64,000 nt of DNA from an uncultured Clostridia bacterium (lineage in GTDB: Bacteria > Bacillota > Peptococcia > Peptococcales > Peptococcaceae), in contig CALXUG010000007.1 in NCBI GenBank assembly GCA_944391625.1, forward strand, positions 23,621 through 87,620, written 5' to 3'. Position numbers and translations under genes: made by a program. Positions 33,182 through 43,063 of the stretch are shown here, piece by piece. Each line of letters opens with the position of its first letter. Within the stretch, counting starts at the first letter, position 1. Under the pieces are notes generated by a model, which made no database searches, had not been told where the DNA came from, and worked only from the letters and a program-made list of their open reading frames with translations.

Positions 33182-33184
33182 ATT

Positions 33185-33763
33185 TTGAATGCCGAAGAAA
33201 TAATCAAGTGTTTTACCGATAACATTGAGCCGGACGAAGAAAAGAAATTAACCGCCGATGAATTGTTTCAGGAAGCGATAAAAATAACAATGGAAATGAA
33301 CAATCAGTACCATACGCCGGAGGAGCTTCGGGAGATTATGAGCCGTTTGACGGGAAAGCAAATTGATGATACTTTCCGCTTGTTTCCCCCGTTTTACACA
33401 GACTTTGGAAAAAACATTTCTATCGGGAAAGATGTGTTTATCAACTCCGGCTGCCATTTTCAAGATCAAGGCGGTATTTCAATCGGGGACGGTACGCTGA
33501 TCGGTCATAATGTGGTATTGGCTACTATCAATCACGATTTGATACCAGGCAACGGTAGAAAAAATCATTATGCACCTATTAAATTGGGTAAAAATGTGTG
33601 GATTGGTTCAAATGCAACCGTCTTACCGGGGGTAACAGTTGGCGATTGGGCGGTTATCGCAGCAGGTGCAGTTGTTACAAAAGATGTGCCGCCCTACACG
33701 GTTGTAGGCGGTACACCTGCAAAATTTATCAAAAAAGTGAAAGATGAGGCGGTGTCTAAATGA
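33185..33763 (+). CDS. Acyltransferase of the maltose/galactoside O-acetyltransferase type
   Basis: 192 residues with left-handed beta-helix hexapeptide repeats in the second half ([47 protein letters not shown]) and the catalytic histidine in LATINHDL. The start is TTG 33185, with AAGGAGATG overlapping the end of the preceding gene. Members acetylate sugars or other hydroxyls with acetyl-CoA. Its role among reductases is unclear. Confidence 0.88.
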   Translation: MNAEEIIKCFTDNIEPDEEKKLTADELFQEAIKITMEMNNQYHTPEELREIMSRLTGKQIDDTFRLFPPFYTDFGKNISIGKDVFINSGCHFQDQGGISIGDGTLIGHNVVLATINHDLIPGNGRKNHYAPIKLGKNVWIGSNATVLPGVTVGDWAVIAAGAVVTKDVPPYTVVGGTPAKFIKKVKDEAVSK

Positions 33764-34338
33764 AAAAAGTATTAGCAATCAACGGAAGTGCAAGAAAGGA
33801 CGGCAATACGGCTATTCTTATCAATACAATATTTGAAAAACTGAATAAAGCGGGAATCGAAACAGAAATGGTACAGTTTTCCGGTAATGTGATAGAACCC
33901 TGCAAAGCGTGTTGGGCATGTGGTGGACAGAAAAATTGCGTTCACCGCAAGGATATGTTTCGGGAAGTATTTGATAAGATGAAGAATGCAGACGGAATTA
34001 TTCTCGGCTCTCCGGTTTATTCCGCAAATATATCGGCAAATATGCAGGCGTTTTTAGAGCGTGCAGCGGTTGTCTGTGATATGAATCCCGGTTTGCTGAA
34101 ACATAAAGCAGGAGCCTCCGTTGCCGCAGCAAGGCGAGGCGGTGCATTGAACGCTATTGATTCAATGAATCACTTCTTTCTGAATCACGAAATGTTTGTG
34201 GTAGGAAGCACCTATTGGAATATGGCATACGGACAAATGCCCGGTGATATTCAGCAAGACGAAGAAGCCCTTTCTAATATGAGCAATCTTGCAGAAAACA
34301 TGATTTGGCTTCTTAAAAAAATTAAGAGGGAGGAATAG
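33760..34338 (+). CDS. NADPH-dependent FMN reductase / flavodoxin-family protein
   Basis: 192 residues. [20 protein letters not shown] carries the phosphate loop; [15 protein letters not shown] is the cysteine loop; [20 protein letters not shown] is the second flavin loop. It overlaps the acetyltransferase by ATGA (4 nt), so it is translationally coupled. It is the intact relative of the broken copy at 24057-24286: the C-terminal [18 protein letters not shown] aligns with it. Confidence 0.9.
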   Translation: MKKVLAINGSARKDGNTAILINTIFEKLNKAGIETEMVQFSGNVIEPCKACWACGGQKNCVHRKDMFREVFDKMKNADGIILGSPVYSANISANMQAFLERAAVVCDMNPGLLKHKAGASVAAARRGGALNAIDSMNHFFLNHEMFVVGSTYWNMAYGQMPGDIQQDEEALSNMSNLAENMIWLLKKIKREE

Positions 34339-34340
34339 AG

Positions 34341-35816
34341 ATGAAATGCCTTGAAACGCTTTTCCTCGTGCTTACTCTTTTGTTCAGTGCAGGTTGCGGT
34401 GAAAGTGCGGGAGAAGCACAACCGAATACACCGCCCAATAATGCAAATACAGAAATTGTAAGCGAGGATCAAACAATGGAAAGCAACGAAAACAACACAT
34501 TGGTTGTGTATTTTTCGGCTACCGGTACAACAGAAAAGGTTGCCGAGTATGCCGCTGATATACTTCATGCAGATATTTATGAAATCGTCCCCGAAGTCCC
34601 CTATACCGATAAAGATTTAGCCTATTATACAGGAGGTCGAGCTGACAGGGAGCAAGATGATTCATCCGCTCGCCCCGCCATTTTAAGTGACGTTGAAAAC
34701 ATGGAGCAATATGACACTATACTTTTAGGCTATCCGATTTGGCACGGGCAAGCACCGAGAATTATCAGCACTTTTCTTGAAAGATATGATTTTTCCGGTA
34801 AGACAATTATCCCATTCTGTACTTCACACAGTAGCGGAATTGGAACGAGTGACACAAATCTGTATTCACTGGCAGCAAATGCCGAATGGCTTAATGGAGA
34901 GCGCTTTTCGGCTGACACTTCAAGAGAAGAAGTACAAACATGGTTGGATTCGTTAGGCTTAATATCCGATACTACCGCAGAAGTCGGCGTATTCAACTTT
35001 GAGACTCATACTGTAATGCTCAACAGCGGCTATGAAATGCCGATCAATGGTTTGGGAACATACAGCCTTCACGGTGACGAGTGTATCAATTCTGTCAAAT
35101 CTGCTCTATCTAATGGTGTACGGCTTATTGATACCGCTTCGGCTTACGGAAATGAGGAAGAAATCGGACAGGCAATTCGTGAAGCAATCGACGAGGGAAT
35201 TATCAAAAGAGAGGATATTTTTGTTACCACAAAGCTCTATCCGGGAAGTGAAATGGAAAATCCAGAGGCTGCCATTCAAGATTGCTTAGACAGGCTGAAT
35301 ATTGGTTATGTGGATATGATGTTGCTCCACCATCCTGACCCTAACGATGTGAAAGCATATAAAGCGATGGAAAAGTTTGTAGCGGACGGTAAGATTCGTT
35401 CTATTGGTCTTTCTAACTGGTATGTGGAGGAATTGACGGAATTTTTGCCGCAAGTAGATACTGTTCCTGCGCTGATACAGAACGAAATCCACCCCTATTA
35501 TCAAGAAAATGAGGTCATTCCGTTTATCCAGGAAAAAGGCATTGTCGTTCAGGGCTGGTATCCCCTTGGAGGCAGAGGGCATACAGGCGAGCTTTTGGGC
35601 GATTCGGTGATTTCTGAAATTGCTAACGCTCACGGCGTATCTTCCGCACAGGTCATTTTGCGTTGGAATCTGCAAAAAGGTGTTGTTGTAATTCCCGGTT
35701 CCAGCAATCCCGACCACATTAAGGAGAATACCGAACTGTATCATTTCGCCTTGACTGAGGACGAAATGAACCGTATAAATGCTCTTGACCGTGGCGAAAA
35801 GCACGATTGGTATTAA
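34341..35816 (+). CDS. Lipoprotein fusion of flavodoxin and aldo/keto reductase
   Basis: 491 residues. A lipoprotein signal (LLFSAGC, cysteine near residue 19) and a polar linker lead to a flavodoxin domain (about 52-210; VVYFSATGTTEKVAEYA, GYPIWHGQAPRIISTF). A complete aldo/keto reductase domain follows (about 215-488; LIDTASAYGNEEEIG, VTTKLYPGS, LLHHPDP). Catalytic Asp, Tyr, Lys and His are all present. Export of an NADPH-type barrel fused to flavodoxin is odd, because free NADPH is not expected outside the cell. There is no frameshift; the join is in one frame. Last gene of the operon. Confidence 0.85.
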   Translation: MKCLETLFLVLTLLFSAGCGESAGEAQPNTPPNNANTEIVSEDQTMESNENNTLVVYFSATGTTEKVAEYAADILHADIYEIVPEVPYTDKDLAYYTGGRADREQDDSSARPAILSDVENMEQYDTILLGYPIWHGQAPRIISTFLERYDFSGKTIIPFCTSHSSGIGTSDTNLYSLAANAEWLNGERFSADTSREEVQTWLDSLGLISDTTAEVGVFNFETHTVMLNSGYEMPINGLGTYSLHGDECINSVKSALSNGVRLIDTASAYGNEEEIGQAIREAIDEGIIKREDIFVTTKLYPGSEMENPEAAIQDCLDRLNIGYVDMMLLHHPDPNDVKAYKAMEKFVADGKIRSIGLSNWYVEELTEFLPQVDTVPALIQNEIHPYYQENEVIPFIQEKGIVVQGWYPLGGRGHTGELLGDSVISEIANAHGVSSAQVILRWNLQKGVVVIPGSSNPDHIKENTELYHFALTEDEMNRINALDRGEKHDWY

Positions 35817-35952
35817 ATTGCATTTTCTTTGAAAAAATTTGTGTGATAACACAGAGTACAAATTTGCAAATAGTAAAGAGGTGGTTTTCTGGGACGGTAG
35901 TTGTCTAATCCAATGGCTCTTGTAAGTGATGATTCATTCTTTCTTTTTGTCG

Positions 35953-36013
35953 TAGAAAGCATTTATATTTGTTTTGTGTTGGCAATCCGCTGCTTTATTT
36001 TAACTGTTGGTTA
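35953..36013 (+). repeat. 61-bp direct repeat, right copy
   Basis: Exact copy of 28942-29002. It lies 136 bp after the end of the fusion lipoprotein gene and just before the promoter region of the XRE regulator, marking the right edge of the LysR block. Confidence 0.95.
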
Positions 36014-36102
36014 ATTTTTGCAACCAATCATGTAACAATTGCTCCATTGTATCCCCAGGGTATCTTTGCTATGATGAAAATATAAAACAGAACGGAGGTG
36101 CA

Positions 36103-37146
36103 ATGGTGAAGATTAATCAAATCATTCGTACAAAACGAAAAGAATTATCTTTGACTCAAGAGCAGATGGCAGAATCGTTAGGAGTGTCCGCTTCGGCGGT
36201 AAATAAATGGGAGAAAGGCAGCACATATCCCGATATTACATTGTTGCCGGCGTTGGCGCGATTGCTGAAAACAGACCTGAATACACTGCTGTCATTTCAT
36301 GATGATTTAACCGACAGTGAGATTGAAACATTTGTGAACGAGCTTGATCGTATGGTTCAGGAGCAGGATTATCAAAGTGCGTTTCAAGCAGCAATGGACA
36401 AGATTCATGATTATCCCACCTGTGATAATTTGATATATGCAATCATTATTTATTTAGAAGGGGCGTTATTTCTTTATACTGTACCAGAACCGGAGCAGTA
36501 TAGAGAAATATTGCAGCCGTTTTATGAGCGGCTGGCGGCAAGTGAAATTCCGGAAATAAAGGATATGGCAGTTAGTATGTTGATTTCCTATGCCTGTAAT
36601 CAGGGGGCATTTGCAAAAGCAGAGGAACTCATTCAGGGGTTGCCGTCTTCCTCTATTGACAAGGAAGAACGGTTAGCCATTCTTTATCAGCAGCAGAAAC
36701 AGTATCAGGATGCGGAAAAAATATGGGAGCATCGTATACGCCACGGTGTTACAGCTATACAGACTGCTTTGATGAATCTGTTGGAAATTGCGTTGTTGGA
36801 AAATGAGAATGATGCTGAATTTTTTGCAGATACATATGAAGCTGTTACCCGCCAATTTTGTTTACCGGAGTGGATGTACTACAATGCGCATTTGCGACTT
36901 GCCATAGAAAAGAAAGATAAAGCGGCGAGCATGGCCATCCTTCAAAAAATGCTGCCTGCTATGAAACAAGACTGGAATCCGCAGGATTACCGATTGTACC
37001 GCAATACGGAATACAGTAATGCGGCATTTTTGACTGGCAGGTTAGCCGATATACTTTGTGATGAACTGCTTAGTGATAAAGAATATGTTTTTCTTGGTGA
37101 TTGTCCTGAGCTGAAAACGCTGATTGAACAGGTGAAAGGCCAATGA
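36103..37146 (+). CDS. XRE-family regulator with C-terminal helical-repeat region
   Basis: 347 residues. N-terminal helix-turn-helix (IRTKRKELSLTQEQMAESLG / SASAVNKWEKG) and a long alpha-helical C-terminal part (about 85-345) resembling tetratricopeptide-type repeats, as in many signal-responsive XRE regulators. GGAGG at 36094-36098 selects ATG 36103; the frame is open back to 36007. A weak promoter (TTGTAT 36046 / TATGAT 36070) is possible. Targets unknown. Confidence 0.85.
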   Translation: MVKINQIIRTKRKELSLTQEQMAESLGVSASAVNKWEKGSTYPDITLLPALARLLKTDLNTLLSFHDDLTDSEIETFVNELDRMVQEQDYQSAFQAAMDKIHDYPTCDNLIYAIIIYLEGALFLYTVPEPEQYREILQPFYERLAASEIPEIKDMAVSMLISYACNQGAFAKAEELIQGLPSSSIDKEERLAILYQQQKQYQDAEKIWEHRIRHGVTAIQTALMNLLEIALLENENDAEFFADTYEAVTRQFCLPEWMYYNAHLRLAIEKKDKAASMAILQKMLPAMKQDWNPQDYRLYRNTEYSNAAFLTGRLADILCDELLSDKEYVFLGDCPELKTLIEQVKGQ

Positions 37147-37219
37147 TGTTTATAATATCTTCTATGTGAGCGAGTATAGAAACAGTAACCGTACAAACGG
37201 TTATCATACAAGCTGCATG

Positions 37220-37276
37220 AAAACCATCTGCCATAACAGCTGGATTTTGCACGGTTGATTGTTGCAGATGGTTTTT
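37220..37276 (+). terminator. Intrinsic terminator after the XRE regulator
   Basis: AAACCATCTGC (37221-37231) pairs perfectly with GCAGATGGTTT (37263-37273), ending in a T run. Confidence 0.85.
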
Positions 37277-37334
37277 TATATGGAGATATGGTAAGATTGA
37301 AAAAGACGATTAAATTTGGCGGGAGGGGTTACAC

Positions 37335-37727
37335 TTGATAACGGCAAGCATAAAGGCCACTTTACAAAGTGATATTCATAAAGTCTGGGAAGTGGTTTTG
37401 GATGTTGAGCATTATACTTGGCGCAGTGATTTGAGTAGGACAGAGCGCATCCATGAAAAACAGTTTATTGAATATACTAAGGATAACTATCCTACAACAT
37501 TTACGGTTACTGCTGCAGAGCCTTATAAACGATGGGAGTTTGATATGGAAAATACCAGAATGAACGGCCATTGGGTAGGCACGTTTGTTGCCAGAGGCGA
37601 TGAAACGGAAGTAGAGTTTACAGAACATATCACGGTGAAAAAAATCTTTTTGAAGCCTTTTGTAAAAGCTTATCTGAAAAAGCAGCAAGCGCAATTTATT
37701 TCGGATTTGAAAAAAGCGTTGTCATAA
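37335..37727 (+). CDS. SRPBCC (START-like) family protein
   Basis: 130 residues with the polyketide-cyclase/START-like pattern: IKATLQSDIHKVWEVVLDVEHY at the start, central WEFDMENTRMNGHW, and a long C-terminal helix. Family members bind hydrophobic ligands. The start is TTG 37335 with GGGAGGGG about 7 nt upstream. It stands alone between a terminator and a convergent lipoprotein gene. Confidence 0.75.
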   Translation: MITASIKATLQSDIHKVWEVVLDVEHYTWRSDLSRTERIHEKQFIEYTKDNYPTTFTVTAAEPYKRWEFDMENTRMNGHWVGTFVARGDETEVEFTEHITVKKIFLKPFVKAYLKKQQAQFISDLKKALS

Positions 37728-37913
37728 TTAAAGAATATATCTGTTTTACTGTAACGTTATTTTGGTGAACATATTGCCGTGTTCAAATTTTTTACCATCG
37801 TTTATAAATAATGCCCCCAAGTGATTTTTGTAAACCATCTGGAGGCATTATTATGGAATCGGTGTATTTTCTGTGTAGTTATGTGATGGTGCAGTTCTAT
37901 GCACAGTTTGTTT

Positions 37914-38399
37914 TTATGATTCTAAAAATTGAAAAGATTCTGTCACAACTGCAGATTGTTCCGGCCATGTTTCAAATAAAGTAAAGCTGTCACTTCCTTC
38001 TGCAAAAGGATTGGATTGCAGCCCATTCAGAATGATTACCCGATCATCAGCCGAGCGTCCTAATTCTGTGCCTGCCGGGCCGCCTTCTGCCTGCATCTGT
38101 TCCCATGCGGATAAACTCATTTCATCAAAGGATAAAACCTGTACAGGCTCTTCTTCATTTGTGTAATAAATGTGCAGTGTCTGAATGGTTTCTCCATAAG
38201 CATCTACGGTTGTGATTTCGCTGGTCATGTGTTCAGCCAGAAATGCAGGAAGTTGGGTAGAAAAGCCCAGTTCTGTGCTTTCAAACGGAACTGCGGACTG
38301 TTCTGCATCATTAGGTGCAGTGTCACCTCCACAGCCTGTCAAAGCAAGGCAGAATGCGGTGAAAACCGCAAGTACAAGAAGAATTTTTGATTTTTTCAT
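37914..38399 (-). CDS. Putative lipoprotein
   Basis: 161 residues with a clear lipobox (LALTGCGG, cysteine near residue 23) and a mature domain with ESTELGFSTQLPAFLAEH; no family recognised. On the reverse strand, ribosome site AGGAGCG precedes ATG 38399. It is convergent with the SRPBCC gene. Confidence 0.7.
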   Translation of the reverse strand: MKKSKILLVLAVFTAFCLALTGCGGDTAPNDAEQSAVPFESTELGFSTQLPAFLAEHMTSEITTVDAYGETIQTLHIYYTNEEEPVQVLSFDEMSLSAWEQMQAEGGPAGTELGRSADDRVIILNGLQSNPFAEGSDSFTLFETWPEQSAVVTESFQFLES

Positions 38400-38629
38400 A
38401 TGGCATCGCTCCTAGTATAAAAGTAAAATATGATATATAGTTTAACATATTTTTTATAAAAAAGACATGGCGAACAGGGATATGGATTGTTATGGACTGT
38501 ATTTATATTATTTTTGTGAAAATTTTTTATTTAAGCGGGACAGAAGCCGATATTGTATGTTAAAATATGTGAGTAATAGATACCGATATATATAAAATGA
38601 TATAAATATTTAACAGGGAGCTGGGAATT

Positions 38630-40309
38630 ATGGGTTTTAAAAGCGATATTGAAATTGCACAGGAAACACAGATGACCGTCATCAATGAAATTGCTGATGG
38701 ATTAGAGATTCAAGATGATTATGTAGAAAACTATGGAAAATATAAAGCAAAAATTGATTATCGGATGCTGAAAGAATATCAGGACAAGCCTAATGGCAAG
38801 CTGATATTGGTAACTGCCATCAATCCAACACCGGCCGGTGAAGGGAAAACCACCACTACTGTTGGTCTGGGCGATGCGTTGTCCGCTATGGGTAAAAAGA
38901 CGGTAATTGCGTTGCGGGAACCTTCCTTAGGGCCTGTATTTGGTGTAAAAGGCGGCGCTGCCGGCGGCGGTTATGCTCAGGTTGTGCCGATGGAAGATAT
39001 CAATCTGCATTTTACCGGTGATATGCACGCTATTGGCGCAGCAAACAACCTGCTGGCTGCTATGATCGACAATCATATTCAACAGGGCAATGTGCTGAAT
39101 ATTGACCCGCGTAAAATTACCTGGAAACGCTGCGTGGATATGAATGACCGTCAGCTGCGTTATATTGTCAGCGGTCTGCATGGCAAACCAAACGGAATGC
39201 CTAGAGAAGACGGCTTTGATATCACCGTTGCGTCCGAGATTATGGCTATTTTGTGCTTATCCAGCGATATCAATGATTTAAAAGATAAATTGGCCAGCAT
39301 TGTTATCGGCTACAGTTTTAGTGATGAGCCAATCACTGCTGGGCAATTAAATGCGCAGGGCGCGATGGCGGCATTGCTGAAAGATGCGCTGAAACCAAAT
39401 CTGGTACAGACACTGGAAAAAACACCAGCCTTTATTCATGGCGGTCCGTTTGCCAATATTGCTCATGGCTGCAATAGCATCATGGCTACCAGTATGGCGT
39501 TGAAACTGGGTGACTATGTAGTAACAGAAGCTGGCTTTGGTGCTGACCTGGGGGCTGAGAAATTCCTGGATATTAAGTGCCGCAAAATGGATGTGCAGCC
39601 GGATGTGGTTGTTATCGTTGCAACTGTTCGCGCTTTAAAATATAACGGCGGTGTGGCCAAGGCTGATTTGGGCGCTGAAAATCTGGAAGCGCTGGAAAAA
39701 GGTCTGCCAAACCTGCTGCGTCATATTGAAAATATTACAACCGTATTCGGTTTACCGGCTGTGGTTGCCATCAACCGATTCCCTACCGATACCGAAGCAG
39801 AATTGCAGCTGATTTATGACAAATGCAAAGAACTGGGCGTTCATGTGGCTTTATCGGAAGTTTGGGGCAAAGGCAGCGAAGGCGGCAAGGCCTTGGCAGA
39901 AGAAGTGGTTCGCTTGGCAGAAGCCAACACAGCCAAACTGCAGTACAGCTATGATGTTAATGACAGCATTATGGATAAAATCAATGCTATTGTGACAAAG
40001 GTATACCATGGTGCCGGTGTTGATTATGCGCCAGCCGCCAAAAAAGAAATCAAACGGCTGGAAGAACTGGGCTATGATAAACTGCCGATCTGTATGGCCA
40101 AAACCCAGTATTCTTTCTCTGATACGCCAACCTTGCTGGGTGCGCCGGAAGATTTCCGTGTTACCATCAGCAAAGTAAAAGTGTCTGCCGGTGCAGGTTT
40201 TGTGGTAGTTTATACCGGTGATATTATGACCATGCCAGGTTTGCCGAAGGTGCCGTCTGCAGAAAAGATTGATGTAGACAACGATGGCAGAATTTCCGGT
40301 TTGTTCTAA
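38630..40309 (+). CDS. fhs: Formate-tetrahydrofolate ligase
   Basis: ATP-dependent joining of formate to tetrahydrofolate, entry to the methyl branch of the Wood-Ljungdahl route and to one-carbon metabolism. Complete 559 residues. The P-loop is [20 protein letters not shown]; other landmarks are [21 protein letters not shown] (split here only by length), FTGDMHAI and the C-terminal [11 protein letters not shown]. Ribosome site CAGGGAG. Other one-carbon genes are not adjacent. It suits an anaerobe using formate or purine/amino-acid one-carbon units. Confidence 0.97.
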   Translation: MGFKSDIEIAQETQMTVINEIADGLEIQDDYVENYGKYKAKIDYRMLKEYQDKPNGKLILVTAINPTPAGEGKTTTTVGLGDALSAMGKKTVIALREPSLGPVFGVKGGAAGGGYAQVVPMEDINLHFTGDMHAIGAANNLLAAMIDNHIQQGNVLNIDPRKITWKRCVDMNDRQLRYIVSGLHGKPNGMPREDGFDITVASEIMAILCLSSDINDLKDKLASIVIGYSFSDEPITAGQLNAQGAMAALLKDALKPNLVQTLEKTPAFIHGGPFANIAHGCNSIMATSMALKLGDYVVTEAGFGADLGAEKFLDIKCRKMDVQPDVVVIVATVRALKYNGGVAKADLGAENLEALEKGLPNLLRHIENITTVFGLPAVVAINRFPTDTEAELQLIYDKCKELGVHVALSEVWGKGSEGGKALAEEVVRLAEANTAKLQYSYDVNDSIMDKINAIVTKVYHGAGVDYAPAAKKEIKRLEELGYDKLPICMAKTQYSFSDTPTLLGAPEDFRVTISKVKVSAGAGFVVVYTGDIMTMPGLPKVPSAEKIDVDNDGRISGLF

Positions 40310-40424
40310 TCTGTGAAAAAATAACGTAATGTAAGAAAAGTGCTTTTGCCTATTATATCTGTAAATGGTTAGACGGAGAGAAGTAGTCGGTAATTAGCCT
40401 CGGTTGTTCACCGTAAAAAGAAAA

Positions 40425-40456
40425 GAAACCCCAGTAGTTGCCTCTACTGGGGTTTC
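40425..40456. terminator. Perfect 13-bp hairpin after fhs
   Basis: GAAACCCCAGTAG (40425-40437) pairs with CTACTGGGGTTTC (40444-40456). T-rich sequence follows on both strands (CCTTTT on plus, TTTTCTTTTT on minus). Likely the fhs terminator. Short frames over this 458-nt gap are not convincing. Confidence 0.65.
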
Positions 40457-40713
40457 GCCTTTTCGTGTGCAGTTTGGAATGCACAACATCATTCTATTGC
40501 CTAGACATAGTATAGCATATGCATTTGGCAGATTCAAGTATTCCCTGTCGAATGAAAAATTATTCTTTGTAGGATATTTTTTGTTTTGTAAGCGTTGTTT
40601 CTTTGTGATCAGCCCATATTTTTTGAAAATAACTGGCGCGGAGAGGTTGATGTACATGAACATATATGATAAAAAATCAATGTTGGTGGTGCCGGTTGGC
40701 TTGATCGTAAATT

Positions 40714-40757
40714 AAAAAACTCCCGTTGGGTATAACTATCCTAAGCGGGAGTTTTTT
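40714..40757. terminator. Terminator of the spoVT-like gene
   Basis: AAAAAACTCCCG (40714-40725) pairs with CGGGAGTTTTTT (40746-40757). T tracts on both strands suit bidirectional use between convergent fhs and spoVT. Confidence 0.85.
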
Positions 40758-40767
40758 ATGTGGTGTA

Positions 40768-41325
40768 TTATTGCTCCATTTGTTTGGCCAAAAAAGAGGC
40801 AGCAGTTTCTGCCAGCTTTAATTCTAAGTCGGACATCTTAATATTACTTTCTTTGGTGGCAATAATTACAGTACCGATTGGGTCACCTTCGGCGATAATC
40901 GGTGCCATTACCTGTGAGGCAAAAGTTTTTTCAATGCCGCTGTCGTTATTGCCGCGGAACAGAGAATGAATTGCAGTGTCACCAACATTGACAGCTTTAC
41001 GTTCCTCCATTACTTTTTCAGCGGCAGTGCCAATGGATTTTCCTAAGAAATCCTTTTTGGATGCGCCGGCAATGGCGATAATTTGGTCGCGGTCGGTGAT
41101 AATGGCAATATGATTGGTGGCTTCAAATAGAGAATCTGCATATTCCTGCGCAAACTCACCCAACTCGCCAATAGGAGAATATTTCTTTAAAATGACCTCT
41201 CCGTCATGGTCCACAAAAATTTCTAGCGGATCGCCCTCTCTAATCCGCAAGGTGCGGCGAATTTCCTTTGGAATGACAACTCTGCCCAGATCATCGATTC
41301 TGCGCACGATACCTGTTGCTTTCAT
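40768..41325 (-). CDS. spoVT: Stage V sporulation protein T-like regulator (AbrB + GAF)
   Basis: 185 residues. The N-terminal AbrB swapped-hairpin DNA-binding domain is MKATGIVRRIDDLGRVVIPK, followed by EIRRTLRIREGDPLEIF; the C-terminal GAF-like domain is about 60-180. This two-domain layout identifies SpoVT, a forespore transcription factor controlling late sigma-G genes. The frame is open 14 codons further upstream, but the family begins at MKATGIV and GAAGGGAG lies before it on the reverse strand. Confidence 0.92.
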   Translation of the reverse strand: MKATGIVRRIDDLGRVVIPKEIRRTLRIREGDPLEIFVDHDGEVILKKYSPIGELGEFAQEYADSLFEATNHIAIITDRDQIIAIAGASKKDFLGKSIGTAAEKVMEERKAVNVGDTAIHSLFRGNNDSGIEKTFASQVMAPIIAEGDPIGTVIIATKESNIKMSDLELKLAETAASFLAKQMEQ

Positions 41326-41538
41326 AAAATAAAAACTCCCTTCTAAATGGTTCTGACACAAATACACAAATGCTATTACAAGAGGATGTAGCCCATCTTT
41401 ATAGAAAGTATTTGTTATTTCAGAAAAAATATGTAGAAAATTAATAAGTAAAATTTACCGGTGATACAATTGCAGCTTTTGAATAGGGTGCAGAAATGAA
41501 GTTCTTATGGTATAATCAAAAAAGAGGGGGCAATTTGT

Positions 41539-43059
41539 ATGGGACCAGAGAGCAGTCTTACAAAGCGGCAAAAATTTTTTCATCATTTTTTTACAGCACT
41601 GGGATTGTTTTTAATGGCTACAATAACTAATTATTTTATTATTGCCATGTATCACAAAACAATAAACGTATCGGGCATTTATTTATTGGCAGTTATTTTG
41701 ACATCTTTGCTGACAGGCAGTTACTTTTGGGGTATGTTAAGCGCATTGGGCGGCGTAGTGGGGACAAATTTTTGCTTTACATATCCGTATTTTGCTATTG
41801 ATTTTTCATTAAGCGGCTATCCGTTGACTTTTTTTATTATGGCATTGGTAGCGATTGGCACCTGTGCTTTAACTGTGAATATGCGTAAGCAGCGTGACGC
41901 AGCTCATCGGCGTGAAAAAATGGCAAATATTCTGAATGAGATGGATCAGCGGCTGCTGCAAATTGATGAAAAAAAACAGATTGTAGCTTTATTGTTGGAG
42001 TATTTACATATACAACTGGCGCTGCCGGTACTTTATTTTGAGATAAAAGGCGACAAAATTTGCTGTATGGGTCATTTGGGTAATGCGCAGGAAGAATTGA
42101 CAGATAACCAGTATGATATTCTCTGCCGTTCTTTGAAAGAACAAAAAATTATTGATGTGGGAATGACAGAGGATAATCCCAGCGGTTTTTTGAGCATTCC
42201 GGTGATAAGACAGAACAGAGTGTTTGGCGCGGCCTGTATTCTATTACAGAAGGAAAATCTATCAACAGAAATGCGCGGCTATGCTCAGGGGTTGGTTAAT
42301 CACTTTGCCATTGCTTTTGAGCGGCAGGAGCTCAGCGAGGCGCAGCAGCAAATTTTAATGGAGAAACAGGCGGAACAGATGCGCAGCTATTTGTTGCGGG
42401 CCATTTCGCATGATCTGCGGACTCCCTTGACAGGGATTTTGGGTGCCAGCGGCGCAATCTTAAACAATGGAGAAACCATGCCGGCCGAATTGGCTCGCAG
42501 GCTTATGCTGGATATTCATGAAGAAGCCCAGTGGCTTTTGCGCATGATAGAAAATGTATTATCGGTCACAAAAATCGGAAACTATAATCCGGAACTGAAA
42601 AAGACCATGGAGCCTGTAGAAGAAGTGATTGCTGATTCCATTGCACGATGTAAGAAATATTTTTCAGATTTAAAAGTTGAAGTACATATGCCTGATGATG
42701 TGATTATGCTGCCCATGGATCCCATTTTAATTCGTCAGGTAGTGACCAATTTAATTGATAACGCGTATCGGCATGGAAACAGTCAGGAAAAAATTGAGTT
42801 GGATGTCAGCGTGTGTGAGCAATATGTAGAGATTTCTGTGCAGGATTATGGTAAAGGACTGCCTACGGAAAAGCTGGAACGATTGTTCAGCGGTATTCAT
42901 AACCATCAGCAGCAGGGCGGTGATGCTGGTCGTGGATTGGGGCTGGGAATGTCCATTTGTAAGACGATTGTAGAGGCTCATAAAGGTAAAATTTTTGCGG
43001 AAACTGTATCGGGAAAAGGGCTGCGGGTTGCTTTTCAGTTGCCGTTAGAGGAGGACTAA
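41539..43059 (+). CDS. Sensor histidine kinase, KdpD C-terminal type
   Basis: 506 residues. Four hydrophobic segments (about 15-105) form a DUF4118-like membrane domain as in KdpD, then a GAF-like region (about 140-265), the phosphoacceptor His291 in AISHDLRTPLTG, and the ATPase motifs NLIDNAYRHG, DYGKGLP and GRGLGLGMSIC. It lacks the N-terminal KdpD and Usp domains of full KdpD. Ribosome site GAGGGGGC. Paired with the response regulator 4 nt downstream; no kdpFABC potassium pump genes are nearby, so its signal may differ. Confidence 0.88.
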   Translation: MGPESSLTKRQKFFHHFFTALGLFLMATITNYFIIAMYHKTINVSGIYLLAVILTSLLTGSYFWGMLSALGGVVGTNFCFTYPYFAIDFSLSGYPLTFFIMALVAIGTCALTVNMRKQRDAAHRREKMANILNEMDQRLLQIDEKKQIVALLLEYLHIQLALPVLYFEIKGDKICCMGHLGNAQEELTDNQYDILCRSLKEQKIIDVGMTEDNPSGFLSIPVIRQNRVFGAACILLQKENLSTEMRGYAQGLVNHFAIAFERQELSEAQQQILMEKQAEQMRSYLLRAISHDLRTPLTGILGASGAILNNGETMPAELARRLMLDIHEEAQWLLRMIENVLSVTKIGNYNPELKKTMEPVEEVIADSIARCKKYFSDLKVEVHMPDDVIMLPMDPILIRQVVTNLIDNAYRHGNSQEKIELDVSVCEQYVEISVQDYGKGLPTEKLERLFSGIHNHQQQGGDAGRGLGLGMSICKTIVEAHKGKIFAETVSGKGLRVAFQLPLEED

Positions 43060-43063
43060 TTTT

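Noticed and set aside
37810..37849. Hairpin AATGCCCCCA/TGGAGGCATT between convergent genes
   Set aside because: One mismatch and no real T run on either strand; too weak to list as a terminator.
40404..40715. Frame giving a TGVSPFRVQFG-type protein after fhs
   Set aside because: It crosses the perfect hairpin at 40425-40456 and the opposite strand is open too; typical spurious translation of a terminator region.
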